DNA of 64,000 nucleotides from Volvox africanus (taxonomy: Eukaryota; Chlorophyta; Chlorophyceae; Chlamydomonadales; Volvocaceae): NCBI GenBank assembly GCA_030268105.1, contig BSDZ01000056.1, positions 80,679 through 144,678 on the forward strand. The letters run 5' to 3'. The position numbers were made by a program, and so were the translations under genes. Positions 32,641 through 45,543 of this stretch are shown here, piece by piece. How positions within the stretch are numbered: position 1 is the stretch's first letter; the number at the start of each line of letters is the position of its first letter. Below the pieces are notes generated by a model that saw nothing but the letters and a program-made list of their open reading frames with translations, searched no databases and was not told the DNA's origin.

Positions 32641-33263
32641 CTCCCTGAAGAAATTATGTACACTTCATTTGGCCCACTCCCCTCCATTGGTGCGCATATC
32701 CGTTAGGCTGATGGGATGCCATCGTCGGTGCCGCCGCCGCCGGCGGAACCGGCACAGCCATTCTTCTGTTCCGAGGAGGTAGGGCACTGCTGAGCTCGGC
32801 GCCCAAAGTTCTTCCCGAAATGAGCAGTCCAGATAAATTTCCACCAGGGCCTCTATGCAAGAGGAAAAACGAGTATGCCAACGGCTTAATAACTAATTGT
32901 CTGTATTGGAGCTCAGTTTGATGAAAGGTTGCCAATATTGCCAAGATAGTCTTTGAAGTTGACGCCTTCAACACGAATTCTTCCAAGACAAATGAAAGTC
33001 ATCTTTTGTTTTATATTCTATATTTGAAGTTTCTTTGGGCCGAATAAGCTCAGTAAGCGAGAACATAGGCCTGTTTAGAGGACGCATTTTGCATATCATG
33101 TATGTCATTCTTCAAATATGGCGAGCGATATTCAGATGTTAGAAATGTGGATTTCTTATGGACCAAGACGGGAAATGTTGCCGGTGATCCCTACAGACCA
33201 ATCCGTACAGGTGCTGTACTTGATCGGACCTTTAAATGCAACGAACCATTGAAAGTAACAACT

Positions 33264-34168
33264 ATGATGCAGGTAAAATTCATCGAAGCAGCCATCATCA
33301 GTTTCGGCTTAGGGTTCCCCATCTTGTCAGTTGCAGCTTCCCGCTGTTTGGGTCAGTATGAACATAACTACGGATATGGTTATTACTCCTATGATAATGA
33401 AGATGACTCCTATTACGATGAGTATGGCTACGATGGTGATGAGGACGAGGCCTACTATGAGTACTACGGCATAATAGATACGAGGATTACCACGCCGAGA
33501 AGTATGATTTCTTTGAAGAATGCCTCTTTGATACCAATGGTCAGCCGGTGCTGGCAAGTGAAACCGCCTCTTGCGATATCAAAGTCGCCGGGGTCGACAA
33601 GCAGGCAGATAAGCCCAACGATGGCCTGGATAGTGTTTACAAGCTGACGTCTTGCTATAACGGAAAGCCGATGTACAAGCGCCAGAGCAGCCCTGTCGGT
33701 GAGGACTGCGCGTTATCGTACTCGAGCACTTTTGGCGATTGGGACATTTCAATGGGCAGTGAGCCAAACGACGCTGAAATTCTTATGTACGGTGGAGAAA
33801 TGGAGCATGCTTCAGTCCCCTGTTTGTTGGCAGCTGGCAGCTGGGCGGCGATCTCAAGTCCGATACAGCTCTTGGCGAGGACGATTTTATTCCCATTAAC
33901 GTAGCTGTTTCATATGCTGATGGCTCAGTATTCAAGTTGACACCAACAGCTACAAGCAAGTGATAGACCGGTGTTGACGGACGAGGAAATGAAGGCCAAG
34001 CATCGCTACACATATGATAATTACAGCAAGGTGGACCCCAGCCCAATGATTAACTTCACATTTGTGGTTCTCCTTGTGATGCGGGGCCTCAGAATACTTT
34101 TGGCCATTCCATATTTCCTTCGTCGGAAGAAAAAGGCGCCAAGAGTGGCTCTATATCTGTTAGCTTGA
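33264..34168 (+). pseudogene. Broken Tyr/Asp-rich secreted/membrane protein gene (copy B)
   Basis: The same layout as 18093-19009: signal-like segment, Tyr/Asp/Glu-rich run, the same frame changes near 33465 and 33840, then hydrophobic run and RRKKK. Copy B has extra losses near 33933 and 33967 (AAGTTGACACC for AAGGCTGACACC; ATAGACCGG for ATAGGCCCGG) that break the third frame further. The shared shifts predate the duplication; the private ones followed it. The next frame, 34191-34490 (MYIIQWPHELTNVACVWSN...), is longer than in copy A because a TAA there is GAA here. Confidence 0.5.
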
Positions 34169-34382
34169 TGCTAAACCAGAGCAAGGAGAGGTGTACATTA
34201 TTCAATGGCCACATGAATTAACAAACGTGGCCTGTGTTTGGAGCAATGTAATTTATGTGGCTTCCAACCGTACGGAAGGAAGAGGTGTTACATACCCGAA
34301 TATTATGCAAGACCGGTTATATCGGAGTAAAGTTGATCTGACAACGATGCGCGTCTTTCGAGCGTCGCCACAGGAAGGATTG

Positions 34383-34510
34383 ATGAAGCTGCAAGATCTG
34401 TGCGTAGTCAGGGCCAGCGCCACGCTATCCACGTTGGATTTGTTCTATGTGAGGGCATATGGCTCCTTACTGGCGTGGCACACGGATTGAGGTGTATATG
34501 TAACTACATA
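34383..34510 (+). repeat. Direct repeat flanking bacterial-like insert, left (copy B)
   Basis: Equivalent to 19214-19338. Here it keeps GGTGTATATGTAACTA, showing that the original repeat was slightly longer than the copy A left repeat suggests. Confidence 0.85.
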
Positions 34511-34551
34511 TCACTTATTTCTACTACATTTTTGTATTTTTTCCTAATTTT

Positions 34552-35326
34552 GCGTTAGGTGAGGATTTAAGAGAAAAAATATTTGCACAAGTAGATTCAA
34601 GAATGTCTACTACAAAGGCAAGTTAAATATTCAGGATTAATAGACAGGCAATATACAACTGGGTTAGTATCAAGGAAGAAACAGGTAAATTAGAAGCAAA
34701 ATCAGGCTATCAAAAAGGCCATAGTCATAAAATAAAGGATTTAAAACAATTAAAAACATTTCTTCTGGAGAACCCTGATAAAACGTTACATCAATTGCCC
34801 ATATGATGGCCGGAAAAGATATTTGGATGGACATTAGGCAGATGGATTAGCAGACTGATATATACAAATATAAAACACCTTTTTTCACACCAAAAGAAAT
34901 GAATTGGAAGTAAAAGAGTTTATGGAACAAATAAAACAAATTCCAGTAGAGCGTTTAGTATATCTTGATGAAAGTGGTGCAGAGGAAAACATTACTTTTT
35001 CTCATGGTTACAGCATGGAAGGTAAGAGATGTTATAGTAAAAAAGAATTCAGGCACAAAATTAGGGTAAGCAAGATTGCCGCTTTGAGGAATAGCACACT
35101 ATTTGCTCCTTTCGTTTTTACCGGTTATTGTAACTCTTCAGTGTTTGATACTTATCTACAAAATGTCTTATTTCCTCAGTTATCTAAGGGACATGTGGTC
35201 GTAATGGATAATATAGCCTTTCATAAAAAGGAATCCGTTAAGCTACTAATTGAGTCGGTTGGTGCATCTATTCTTTTTATACCGCCGTACTGCCCTGACC
35301 TACTATGCATTACTGGCATAAAGTAA
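34552..35326 (+). pseudogene. IS630-family transposase pseudogene, copy B
   Basis: The same element as 19376-20236 with a different set of lesions. The stop before the DDE domain present in copy A is absent (EVKEFMEQ is open), but there is a one-base shift near 34898. A 7-base net deletion with changes near 35301 replaces the catalytic-Glu segment (LNQIEHYW) by LLCITGIK, ending the frame. The two Asp motifs (LVYLDESGAEE, VVVMDNIAFHKKE) remain. It is inactive by loss of the third catalytic residue. Confidence 0.85.
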
Positions 35327-35420
35327 AGCAGAATATCAGAAAAATAAAAAATATTTTTAATATTTTTTTTGTGTTTGTGCGGCTATCAATTTGTTTATAC
35401 CTTTATTTGTTATGCTATAG

Positions 35421-35600
35421 CAACTGGTAGATCAATTTGCACTATTAAAATCATATTGCATAGAAAAAAGTTTGAAGTTATTTACAAATAACTCTACAAA
35501 AACTGATGAATTTTGTACGTTGCTTATTCGAGGCGGTATGATTGTGGAGGTATTAGATAAAGATTGGTATCAATATCAATTTAAGCACCTCAAAATTTAA
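35421..35600 (+). pseudogene. Unidentified AT-rich bacterial-like fragment (copy B)
   Basis: The counterpart of 20252-20431 with the same frame and stop; only a few substitutions (one Leu to Phe near the end). Confidence 0.4.
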
Positions 35601-35698
35601 ATATGTATTAATATTTTGCCAGTTTGTAATATCTTTCGAAAATTTGGTATGTTTAACAGATTGGTGTTATAATGGCATTTTCAGAATTGGTTCCATAA

Positions 35699-35830
35699 AA
35701 AATTATAAGAATAACACATATAGTTCCAAAAGGTCATTTTTTCTTTATGGGAGATAATCGTGATCAAGCAGCAGATAGTAGATATCAACTAGGTTTTGTG
35801 CCGTTTGAAAATTTGATAGCTAAAGCATAA
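35699..35830 (+). pseudogene. lepB: Signal peptidase I C-terminal fragment (copy B, in frame)
   Basis: Reads THIVPKGHFFFMGDNRDQ, AADSRYQLGF, VPFENLIAKA, stop, in a single frame: boxes D and E of bacterial signal peptidase I and a normal C-terminus. The N-terminal two thirds, with the catalytic Ser and Lys, are missing. Comparison with copy A shows that A lost one T after duplication. Confidence 0.85.
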
Positions 35831-35888
35831 TTTATCTTTTTAACGACAAAAGAATGTTTTTGGGATGAAAAGCTCGGGATTCTAGATC

Positions 35889-35987
35889 ATGAAGCTGCAA
35901 GATCTGTGCGTAGTCAGGGCCAGCGCCACGCTATCCACGTTAGATTTGTTCTATGTGAGAGCATATGGCTCCTTACTGGCATGGCAC
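35889..35987 (+). repeat. Direct repeat flanking bacterial-like insert, right (copy B, truncated)
   Basis: The first ~99 bases of the repeat, cut at GGCAC by the minisatellite. One substitution (GCGTGG to GCATGG) lies just before the junction. Confidence 0.85.
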
Positions 35988-38900
35988 TGCCCCCTCCCTC
36001 CCAATCCGCCCCCTCACTGGCCCCTCCCTCCCAACCCGCCCCCTCACTGCCCCCTCCCTCTTAACCCGCCCCCTCTCTGCCCCCTCCCTCGGAACCCGCC
36101 CCCTCACTGCTCCCTCCCTCCCAACCCGCCCCCTCACTGCCCCCTCCCTCCCAACCCGCCCCCTCACTGCCCCCTCCCTCCCAACCCGCCCCCTCACTGC
36201 CCATTCCCTCGGAACCCGCCCCCTCACTGCCCCCTCCCTCCCAACCCCCCCCCTCACTGCCCCCTCCCTCCCAACCCGCCCCCTCACTGCCCCCTACCTA
36301 CCAACCTGCCCCCTTACTGTCCTCTCGCTCCCATACCGCCACCTCACTGCCCCCTCCCTCCCAACCCGCCCCCTCACTGGCCCCTCTTTCCCAACCCGCC
36401 CCCTCACTGCCTCCTTCCTCCCAACCTTCCCCCTTACTGCCCCCTCGCTCCCAACCCGCCCCCTCACTGCCCCGTCCCTCCCAACTTGGCCCCTCACTGC
36501 CCCCTCCCTCCCAACCCGCCCCCTCACTGGCCCCTCTTTCCCAACCCGCCCCCTCACTGCCCCCTTCCTTCCAACCTTCCCCCTTACTGCCCCCTCGCTC
36601 CCAACCCGCCCCATCACTGCCCCGTCCCTCCCAACTTGGCCCCTCACTGCCCCCTCCCTCCCAACCCGCCCCCTCACTGCCTCCTCCCTCCCGACCCGCC
36701 CCCTCACTTGCCACTCCCTCCCAACCCGCCCCCTCACTGGCCCCTCCCACCCAACCTTCCCCCTTACTGCCCCTTCGCTCCCAACCCGCCCCCTCATTGC
36801 CCCCTCCCTCCCAGCCCGCCCCCTCACTGCCTCCTCCCTCCCAACCCGCCCCCTCACTGCCCCCTCCCTCCCAACCCGCCCCCTCACTGCCCCCTTTTCC
36901 AAATCCGCCTCCTCACTGCCCCCTCCCTCCCAACCCGCCCCCTCACTGCCCCCTCCCTCCGAACCCGTCCCCTCACTGCCACCTACCTCCCAAACTAGGC
37001 CGTCACTGCCCCCTCCCTCCAAACCCGCCCCCTCACTGCCCCCTCCCTCCCATCCCGCCCCCTCACTGCCCCCTCCCTCCCAATCCGCCCCCTCACTGCC
37101 CCCTCCCTCCCAACCCGCCCCCTCACTGCCCCCTCCCTCCCAACCTGGCCCCTGACTGCCCCCTCCCTTTTAACACGCAACCTCACTGCTCCCTCCCTCC
37201 AAACTTGGCCCCTCACTGCCCCCTCCCTCACAACCCGCCCCCTCACTGCCCCTTCCCTCCCAGCCCGCCCCCTCACTGCCCCCTCCCTCCCAACCCGCCC
37301 CCTCAGTGCCCCCTCCCTCCAAACCCGCCCCCTCACTGCCCCCTCCCTCCAAACCCGCCCCCTCACTGCCCCCTCCCTCCCAACCCGCCCCCTCACTGGC
37401 CCCTCCCTCCGAACCCGTCCCCTCATTGCCCCCTACCTCCCAAACTAGGCCGTCACTTCCCCCTCCCTCCCAACCCGCCCCCTCACTGCCCCCTCCCTCC
37501 CAATCCGCCCCCTCACTGCCTCCTCCCTCCCAACCCGCCCCCTCACTGCCCCCTGCCTCCCAACCCGCCCCCTAACTGCCCCCTCCCTCCAAACCTGGCC
37601 CCTGACTGCCTCCTCCCTCCCAACCGGCCCCCTCACTGCCCCCTCCCTCCCAACCTTGCCCCTTACTGCCCCCTCCCTCCCAACCCGCCCCCTCACTGGC
37701 CCCTCCCTCCCAACCCGCCCCCGCACTGCCCCCTCCCTCCCAATCCGCCCCCTCACTGCCTCCTCCCTCCCAACCCGCCCCCTCACTGCCCCCTCCCTCC
37801 CAACCCGCCCCCTCACTGCACCCTCCCTCCCAACCTGGCCCCTGACTGCCCCCTCCTTTTAATCACGCAACCTCACTGCTCCCTCCCTCCCAACTTGGCC
37901 CCTCACTGCCTCCTCCCTCCTAACCCGCCCCCTCACTGCCCCCTCCCTCCCAACCTGGCCCCTGACTGCCCCCTTCCTTCCAACCTTCCCCCTTACTGCC
38001 CCCTCGCTCCCAACCCGCCCCATCACTGCCCCGTCCCTCCCAACTTGGCCCCTCACTGCCCCCTCCCTCCCAACCCGCCCCCTCACTGCCTCCTCCCTCC
38101 CGACCCGCCCCCTCACTTGCCACTCCCTCCCAACCCGCCCCCTCACTGGCCCCTCCCACCCAACCTTCCCCCTTACTGCCCCTTCGCTCCCAACCCGCCC
38201 CCTCATTGCCCCCTCCCTCCCAGCCCGCCCCCTCACTGCCTCCTCCCTCCCAACCCGCCCCCTCACTGCCCCCTCCCTCCCAACCCGCCCCCTCACTGCC
38301 CCCTCCCTCCCAATCTGACCCCTAACTTCCCCCTCCCACCTTACCCGCCCCCTCACTGCCCCCTCCCTCCCAACCCGCCCCCTCACTGCCCCCTCCCTCC
38401 CAACCCGCCCCCTCACTGCCCCCTCCATCCCAATCCGCCCCCTCACTGCCCCCTCCCTCCCAACCCGCCCCCTCACTGCCCCCTCCCTCCCAACCCGCCC
38501 CCTCACTGCAACCTCCCTCCCAACCTGGCCCCTGACTGCCCACTTCTTTTAATCACGCAACCTCACTGCTCCCTCCCTCCCAACTTGGCCCCTCACTGCC
38601 TCCTCCCTCCTAACCCGCCCCCTCACTGCCCCCTCCCTCCCAACCCGCCCCCTTACTGCCCCCTCCCTCCCAACCCGCCCCCTCACTGCCCTCTCCCCCT
38701 TAATCCGCCCCCTCACTGCCCCCTCCCTCGGAACTCGCCCCCTCACTGCCCCCTCTCTCCCAATCCGCAACCTCACTGCCCCCTCCCTCCCAACCCTCAC
38801 CCTCTCTGCCCCCTCCCTCGGAACCCGCCCCCTCACTGCCCCCTCCCTCCCATCCTGGCCCCTGACTGCCCCCTCCCTTTTAACACGCACCCTCACTGCT

Positions 38901-40537
38901 CCCGCCCTCCCAACCCGCCCCCTTACTGCCCCCTCCCTCCCAACCCGCCCCCTCACTGCCCTCTCCCTCCCAATCCGCCCCCTCTCTGCCCCCTCCCTCG
39001 GAACTCGCCCCCTCACATCCCCCTCTCTCCCTATCCGCCCCCTCACCGGCCCCTCCCTCCGAACCCGTCCCCTCACTGCCCCCTCCCTCCCAATCTGACC
39101 CCTAACTTCCCCCTCCCACCTTACCCGCCCCCTCACTGCCCCCTCCCTCCCAATCCGCCCCCTCACTGCCCCCTTTCTCCCAATCCGCCCCCTCATGACC
39201 CCCTCCCTCCCAGCCCGCCCCGTTACTGCCCCCTCCCTCCCAACCTGCCCCCTCACTGCCCCCTCCCTCCAAACCTGGGCCCTCACTTCCCCCTCCCTCC
39301 CAACCCGCCCCATAACTTCCCCCATCCTCCCAATCCGCCCCCTCTCTGCCCCCTCCCTTGGAACCCGTTCCCTCACTGCCCCCTCCCTCCCAACCCGCCC
39401 CCTCACTGCCCCCTCCCCCCCAACCTGGCCCCTCACTGCCTCCTTTATTTTGACCCGCTCCCTCCCTGCCCTCTCCCTCCCAATCCACCCCCTCACTGCC
39501 CCCTCCCTCCCAATCCACCCCCTCACTGCCCCCTCCCTCCGAATCCACTCCCTCACTGCCCCCTCCCTCCTAACCCGCCCCCTCACTGGCCCCTCCCTCC
39601 CAACCTGGTCCCTCATCGCTCCCTTCCTCCGAATCCGCCCCGTCACTGGCCCCTCCCTCCCATCCTGGCCCTCCACTACCCCCTTCCTCCCAATCCGCCC
39701 CCTCACTGCCCCCTCCCTCCCAACCCGCCCCTCACTGCCACCTCCATTTTAACCCGCCCCCTCACTGGCCCCTCCCTCCGAACCCGTCCCCTCACTGCCC
39801 CCTCGCTCCCAACCCGCCCCCTCACTGCCTCCTCCCTCCCCACCCGCCCCCTCACTGCGCCCTCCCTCCCAACCCGCCCCCTCACTGGCCCCTGCCTCCC
39901 AACCCGCCCCCTCACTGCCCCCTCGCTCCCAAACCGCCCCCTCACTGCCCCTTCGCTCGCAACCCGCCCCCTCACTGCCCCCTCCCTACCAACCTGGCCC
40001 CTCACTGCCCCCTCCCTCCCAGCCCGCCCCCTCACTGGCCCCTCCCTCCCAACCCGCCCCCTCACTGCCCCCTCCCTCCCAACCCGCCCCCTCACTCGCC
40101 CCTCCCTCCCAACCCGCCCCCTCACTGCCCCCTCGCTCCCCACCCGCCCCCTCACTGCCCCTTCGCTCGCAACCCGCCCCCTCACTGCCCCCTCCCTCCC
40201 AACCTGGCCCCTCACTGCCCCCTCCCTCCCAGCCCGCCCCCTCACTGGCCCCTCCCTCCCAACCCGCCCCCTCACTGCCCCCTCCCTCCCAACCCGCCCC
40301 TTCACTGCCCCCTCCCTCCCAACCCGCCCCCTCACTGCCTCCTCCCTCCCAACCCGCCCCCTCACTGCCCCCTCCCTCCCAACCCGCCCCCTCACTGCCT
40401 CCTCCCTCCCAACCCGCCCCCTCACTGCCCCCTCCCTCCCAACCCGCCCCCTCACTGCCCCCTCCCTCCCAACCCGCCCCCTCACTGCCCTCTTCCTCTT
40501 AATCCGCCCCCTCTCTGCCCCCTCCCTCGGAACTCGC

Positions 40538-42140
40538 CCCCTCACTGCCCCCTCCCTCCCAACCCGTCACATCACTGCCCCCTACCTCCCAAACTAGGCC
40601 GTCACTGCCCCCTCCCTCCCAACCCGCCCCGTCACTAGCCCCTCCCTCCCAACCCGCCCCCTTACTCCCCCCTCCCTCCCAACGCGCCACCTCACTGCCC
40701 CCTTCTTCCCAATCCGCCCCTTAACTTCCCCCTCTCTCCAAATCCGCAATCTCAATGCCCCCTCTCTCCCAACGCCCCACCTCACTGCCCCCTCCTTCCC
40801 ATCCCGCCCCTCAGTGCCCCCTCCCTCCCAACCCGCCCCCTCACTACCCCCATCCTCCGAACCCGCCCCTTTCTGCCCCCTCCCTCCCAATCCGCCCGTT
40901 CACTGCCCCCTCCCTCCCAACCCGCCCCTTCACTGCCCCCTCCCTCCCAACCCGCCCCCTCACTGCCTCCTCCCTCCCAACCCGCCCCCTCACTGCCCCC
41001 TCCCTCCCAACCCGCCCCCTCACTGCCTCCTCCCTCCCAACCCGCCCCCTCACTGCCCCCTCCCTCCCAACCCGCCCCCTCACTGCCCCCTCCCTCCCAA
41101 CCCGCCCCCTCACTGCCCTCTTCCTCTTAATCCGCCCCTTCTCTGCCCCCTCCCTCGGAACTCGCCCCCTCACTGCCCCCTCCCTCCCAACCCGTCACAT
41201 CACTGCCCCCTACCTCCCAAACTAGGCCGTCACTGCCCCCTCCCTCCCAACCCGCCCCGTCACTAGCCCCTCCCTCCCAACCCGCCCCCTTACTCCCCCC
41301 TCCCTCCCAACGCGCCACCTCACTGCCCCCTTCTTCCCAATCCGCCCCATAACTTCCCCCTCTCTCCAAATCCGCAATCTCAATGCCCCCTCTCTCCCAA
41401 CGCCCCACCTCACTGCCCCCTCCTTCCCATCCCGCCCCTCAGTGCCCCCTCCCTCCCAACCCGCCCCCTCACTACCCCCATCCTCCGAACCCGCCCCTTT
41501 CTGCCCCCTCCCTCCCAATCCGCCCGTTCACTGCCCCCTCCCTCCCAACCCGCCCCCTCACTGCCTCCTCCCTCCCAACCCGCCCCCTCACTGCCCCCTC
41601 CCTCCCAACCCGCCCCCTCACTGCCTCCTCCCTCCCAACCCGCCCCCTCACTGCCCCCTCCCTCCCAACCCGCCCCCTCACTGCCCCCTCCCTCCCAACC
41701 CGCCCCCTCACTGCCCTCTTCCTCTTAATCCAACCCCTCTCTGCCCCCTCCCTCGGAACTCGCCCCCTCACTGCCCCCTCCCTCCCAACCCGTCACATCA
41801 CTGCCCCCTACCTCCCAAACTAGGCCGTCACTGCCCCCTCCCTCCCAACCCGCCCCGTCACTAGCCCCTCCCTCCCAACCCGCCCCCTTACTCCCCCCTC
41901 CCTCCCAACGCGCCACCTCACTGCCCCCTTCTTCCCAATCCGCCCCATAACTTCCCCCTCTCTCCAAATCCGCAATCTCAATGCCCCCTCTCTCCCAACG
42001 CCCCACCTCACTGCCCCCTCCTTCCCATCCCGCCCCTCAGTGCCCCCTTCCTCCCAACCCGCCCCCTCACTACCCCCATCCTCCGAACCCGCCCCTTTCT
42101 GCCCCCTCCCTCCCAATCCGCCCGTTCACTGCCCCCTCCC
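40538..42140. repeat. Higher-order repeat, ~0.6 kb, three successive copies
   Basis: Blocks recognised by CAACGCGCCACC at 40680, 41308 and 41906 (spacing 628 and 598). Each contains CATAACTTCCCC or TTAACTTCCCC, the AATCCGCAATCTC unit and two 29-base units, so each block is two bases short of a multiple of 30. Confidence 0.85.
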
Positions 42141-45100
42141 TACCAACCTGGCCCCTCACTGCCCCCTCCCTGCCAGCCCGCCCCCTCACTGGCCCCTCCC
42201 TCCCAACCCGCCCCCTCACTGCCCCCTCCCTCCCAACCCGCCCCCTCACTCGCCCCTCCCTCCCAACCCGCCCCCTCACTGCCCCCTCGCTCCCAACCCG
42301 CCCCCTCACTGCCCCTTCGCTCGCAACCCGCCCCCTCACTGCCCCCTCCCTCCCAACCTGGCCCCTCACTGCCCCCTCCCTCCCAGCCCGCCCCCTCACT
42401 GGCCCCTCCCTCCCAACCCGCCCCTTCACTGCCCCCTCCCTCCCAACCCGCCCCCTCACTGCCTCCTCCCTCCCAACCCGCCCCCTCACTGCCCCCTCCC
42501 TCCCAACCCGCCCCCTCACTGCCTCCTCCCTCCCAACCCGCCCCCTCACTGCCCCCTCCCTCCCAACCCGCCCCCTCACTGCCCCCTCCCTCCCAACCCG
42601 CCCCCTCACTGCCCTCTTCCTCTTAATCCGCCCCCTCTCTGCCCCCTCCCTCGGAACTCGCCCCCTCACTGCCCCCTCTCTCCCAATCCGCAACCTCACT
42701 GCCCCCTCCCTTCCAATCCGCACCCTCTCTGCCCCCTCCCTCGGAACCCGCCCCCTGACTGCCCCCTCCCTCCCAACCTGGCCCCTGACTGCCCCCTCCC
42801 TTTTAACACGCAACCTCACTGCTCCCTCCCTCCCAACCCGCCCCCTAACTGCCCCCTCCCTCCCAACCCGCCCCCTCACTGCCCTCTCCCTCCCAATCCG
42901 CCCCCTCTCTGCCCCCTCCCTCGGAACTCGCTTCCTCACATCCCCCTCTCTCCCTATCCGCCCCCTCACCGGCCCCTCCCTCCGAACCCGTCCCCTCACT
43001 GCCCCCTCCCTCCCAATCTGACCCCTAACTTCCCCCTCCCACCTTACCCGCCCCCTCACTGCCCCCTCCCTCCCAACCCGCCCCCTCACTGCCCCCCTTC
43101 TCCAAATCCGCCCCCTCATTACCTCCTCCCTCCCAGCCCGCCCCGTCACTAGCCCCTCCCTCCCAACCCGCCCCCTCACTGCCCCCTCCCTCCCAACCCG
43201 CCCCCTCACTGCCCCCTCCCTCCAAACCTGGGCCCTCACTTCCCCCTCCCTCCCAACCCGCCCCAAAACTTCCCCCATCCGCCCAATCCGCCCCCTCTCT
43301 TTCCCCTCCCTTGGAACCCGCCCCCTCACTGCCCCCTCCCTCCCAACCCGCCCCCTCACTGCCCCCTCCCCCCCAACCTGGCCCCTCACTGCCTCCTCCA
43401 TTTTGACCCGCTCCCTCCCTGCCCTCTCCCTCCCAATCCACCCCCTCACTGCCCCCTCCCTCCCAACCCGCCCCCTCACTGCCCCCTTCCTCCCAACCTT
43501 CCCCCTTACTGCCCCCTCGCTCCCAACCCGCCCCCTCACTGCCTCCTCCCTCCCAACCCGCCCCCTCACTGCCCCCTCCTCCCAACCCGCCCCCTCACTG
43601 CCCCCTCCCTCCCAACCCGCCCCCTCACTGCCCCCTCCCTCCCAACCCGCCCCCTCACTGCCCATTCCCTCGGAACCCGCCCCCTCACTGCCCCCTCCCT
43701 CCAAACCCGCCCCCTCACTGCCCCCTCCCTCTCAACCCGCCCCCTCACTGCCCCCTCCCCCCGAACCCGTCACATCACTGCCCCCTACCTCCCAAACTAG
43801 GCCGTCACTGCCCCCTCCCTCCCAACCCGCCCCGTCACTAGCCCCTCCCTCCCAACCCGCCCCCTCACTGCCCCCTCCCTCCTAACGCGCCACCTCACTG
43901 CCCCCTTCTTCCCAATCCGCCCCCTAACTTCCCCCTCTCTCCAAATCCGCAACCTCACTGCCCCCTCTCTCCCAACGCCCCACCTCACTGCCCCCTCCTT
44001 CCCATCCCGCCCCTCAGTGCCCCCTCCCTCCCAACCCGCCCCCTCACTACCCCCATCCTCCGAACCCGCCCCTTTCTGCCCCCTCCCTACCAATCCGCCC
44101 GTTCACTGCCCCCTCCCTACCAATCTGACCCCTAACTTCCCCCTCCCTCCCTATCCGCCACCTCAATGCCCCCTCCCTTCCAACCCGCACCCTAACTGCC
44201 CCCTCCCTCCCAATCCGCCCCCTTACTGGCCTCTCCCTCCCAACCTGGTCCCTCACTGCCCCCTCCCTCCCAACCTGGCCCCTCACTGCCCCCTCCCTCC
44301 CAACCCGCCCCCTCACTGCCCCCTCCCTCCCAACCCGCCCCCTCACTGCCCCCTCCCTCTCAACCCGCCCCCTCACTGCCCCCTCCCTCCGAACTTGTCA
44401 CATCACTGCCCCCTACCTCCCAAACTAGGCCGTCACTGCCCCCTCCCTCCCAACCCGCCCCGTCACTAGCCCCTCCCTCCCAACCCGCCCCCTCACTGCC
44501 TCCTCCCTCCCAACCCGCCCCCTCACTTGCCACTCCCTCCCAACCCGCCCCGTCACTGCCTCCTCCCTCCCAACCCGCCCCCTCACTGCCCCCTCCCTTC
44601 CAACCCGCCCCCTCAATGCCCCCTCCCTCCCAACCCGCCCCCTCACTGCCCCCTCCCTCCCAACCCGCCCCCTCACTGCCCATTCCCTCGGAACCCGCCC
44701 CCTCACTGCCCCCTCCCTCCAAACCCGCCCCCTCACTGCCCCCTCCCTCTCAACCCGCCCCCTCACTGCCCCCTCCCCCCGAACCCGTCACATCACTGCC
44801 CCCTACCTCCCAAACTAGGCCGTCACTGCCCCCTCCCTCCCAACCCGCCCCGTCACTAGCCCCTCCCTCCCAACCCGCCCCCTCACTGCCCCCTCCCTCC
44901 CAACGCGCCACCTCACTGCCCCCTTCTTCCCAATCCGCCCCCTAACTTCCCCCTCTCTCCAAATCCGCAACCTCAATGCCCCCTCCCTCCCAACGCCCCA
45001 CCTCACTGCCCCCTCCTTCCCAACCCGCCCCTCAGTGCCCCCTCCCTCCCAACCCGCCCCCTCACTACCCCCATCCTCCGAACCCGCCCCTTCCTGCCCC

Positions 45101-45543
45101 CTCCCTCCCAATCCGCCCGCTCACTGCCCCCTCCCTACCAATCTGACCCCTAACTTCCCCCTCCCTCCCTATCCGCCACCTCAATGCCCCCTCCCTTCCA
45201 ACCCGCACCCTAACTGCCCCCTCCCTCCCAATCCGCCCCCTTACTGGCCTCTCCCTCCCAACCTGGTCCCTCACTGCCCCCTCCCTCCCAACCTGGCCCC
45301 TCACTGCCCCCTCCCTCCCAACCCGCCCCCTCACTGCCCCCTCCCTCCCAATCCGCCCCCTTACTGGCCTCTCCCTCCAAACCTGGTCCCTCACTGCCCC
45401 CTCCCTCCCAACCTGGCCCCTCACTGCCCCCTCCCTCCCAACCCGCCCCCTCACTGGCCCCTCCCTCCCAACCCGCCCCCTCATTGCCCTCTCCCTCCCA
45501 ACCCGCCCCCTCACTGCCTCCTCCCTCCCAACCCGCCCCCTCA

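Larger units (their letters stand above)
32671..35987. repeat. Segmental duplication SD3, copy B
   Basis: The second copy of 17499-20818. It ends inside the right-hand direct repeat, where GGCATGGCAC runs into the first CACTGCCCC of the 30-bp minisatellite. Confidence 0.9.

Noticed and set aside
36797..40597. 1266-codon Pro-rich ORF and the similar ORFs at 42040-43152, 45035-47707 and 52133-53335 as cell-wall glycoprotein genes
   Set aside because: All three plus frames are open for the same reason (30-bp unit without stops). Frames switch at 29-base units, there is no signal peptide or flanking domain, and variation does not favour any frame.
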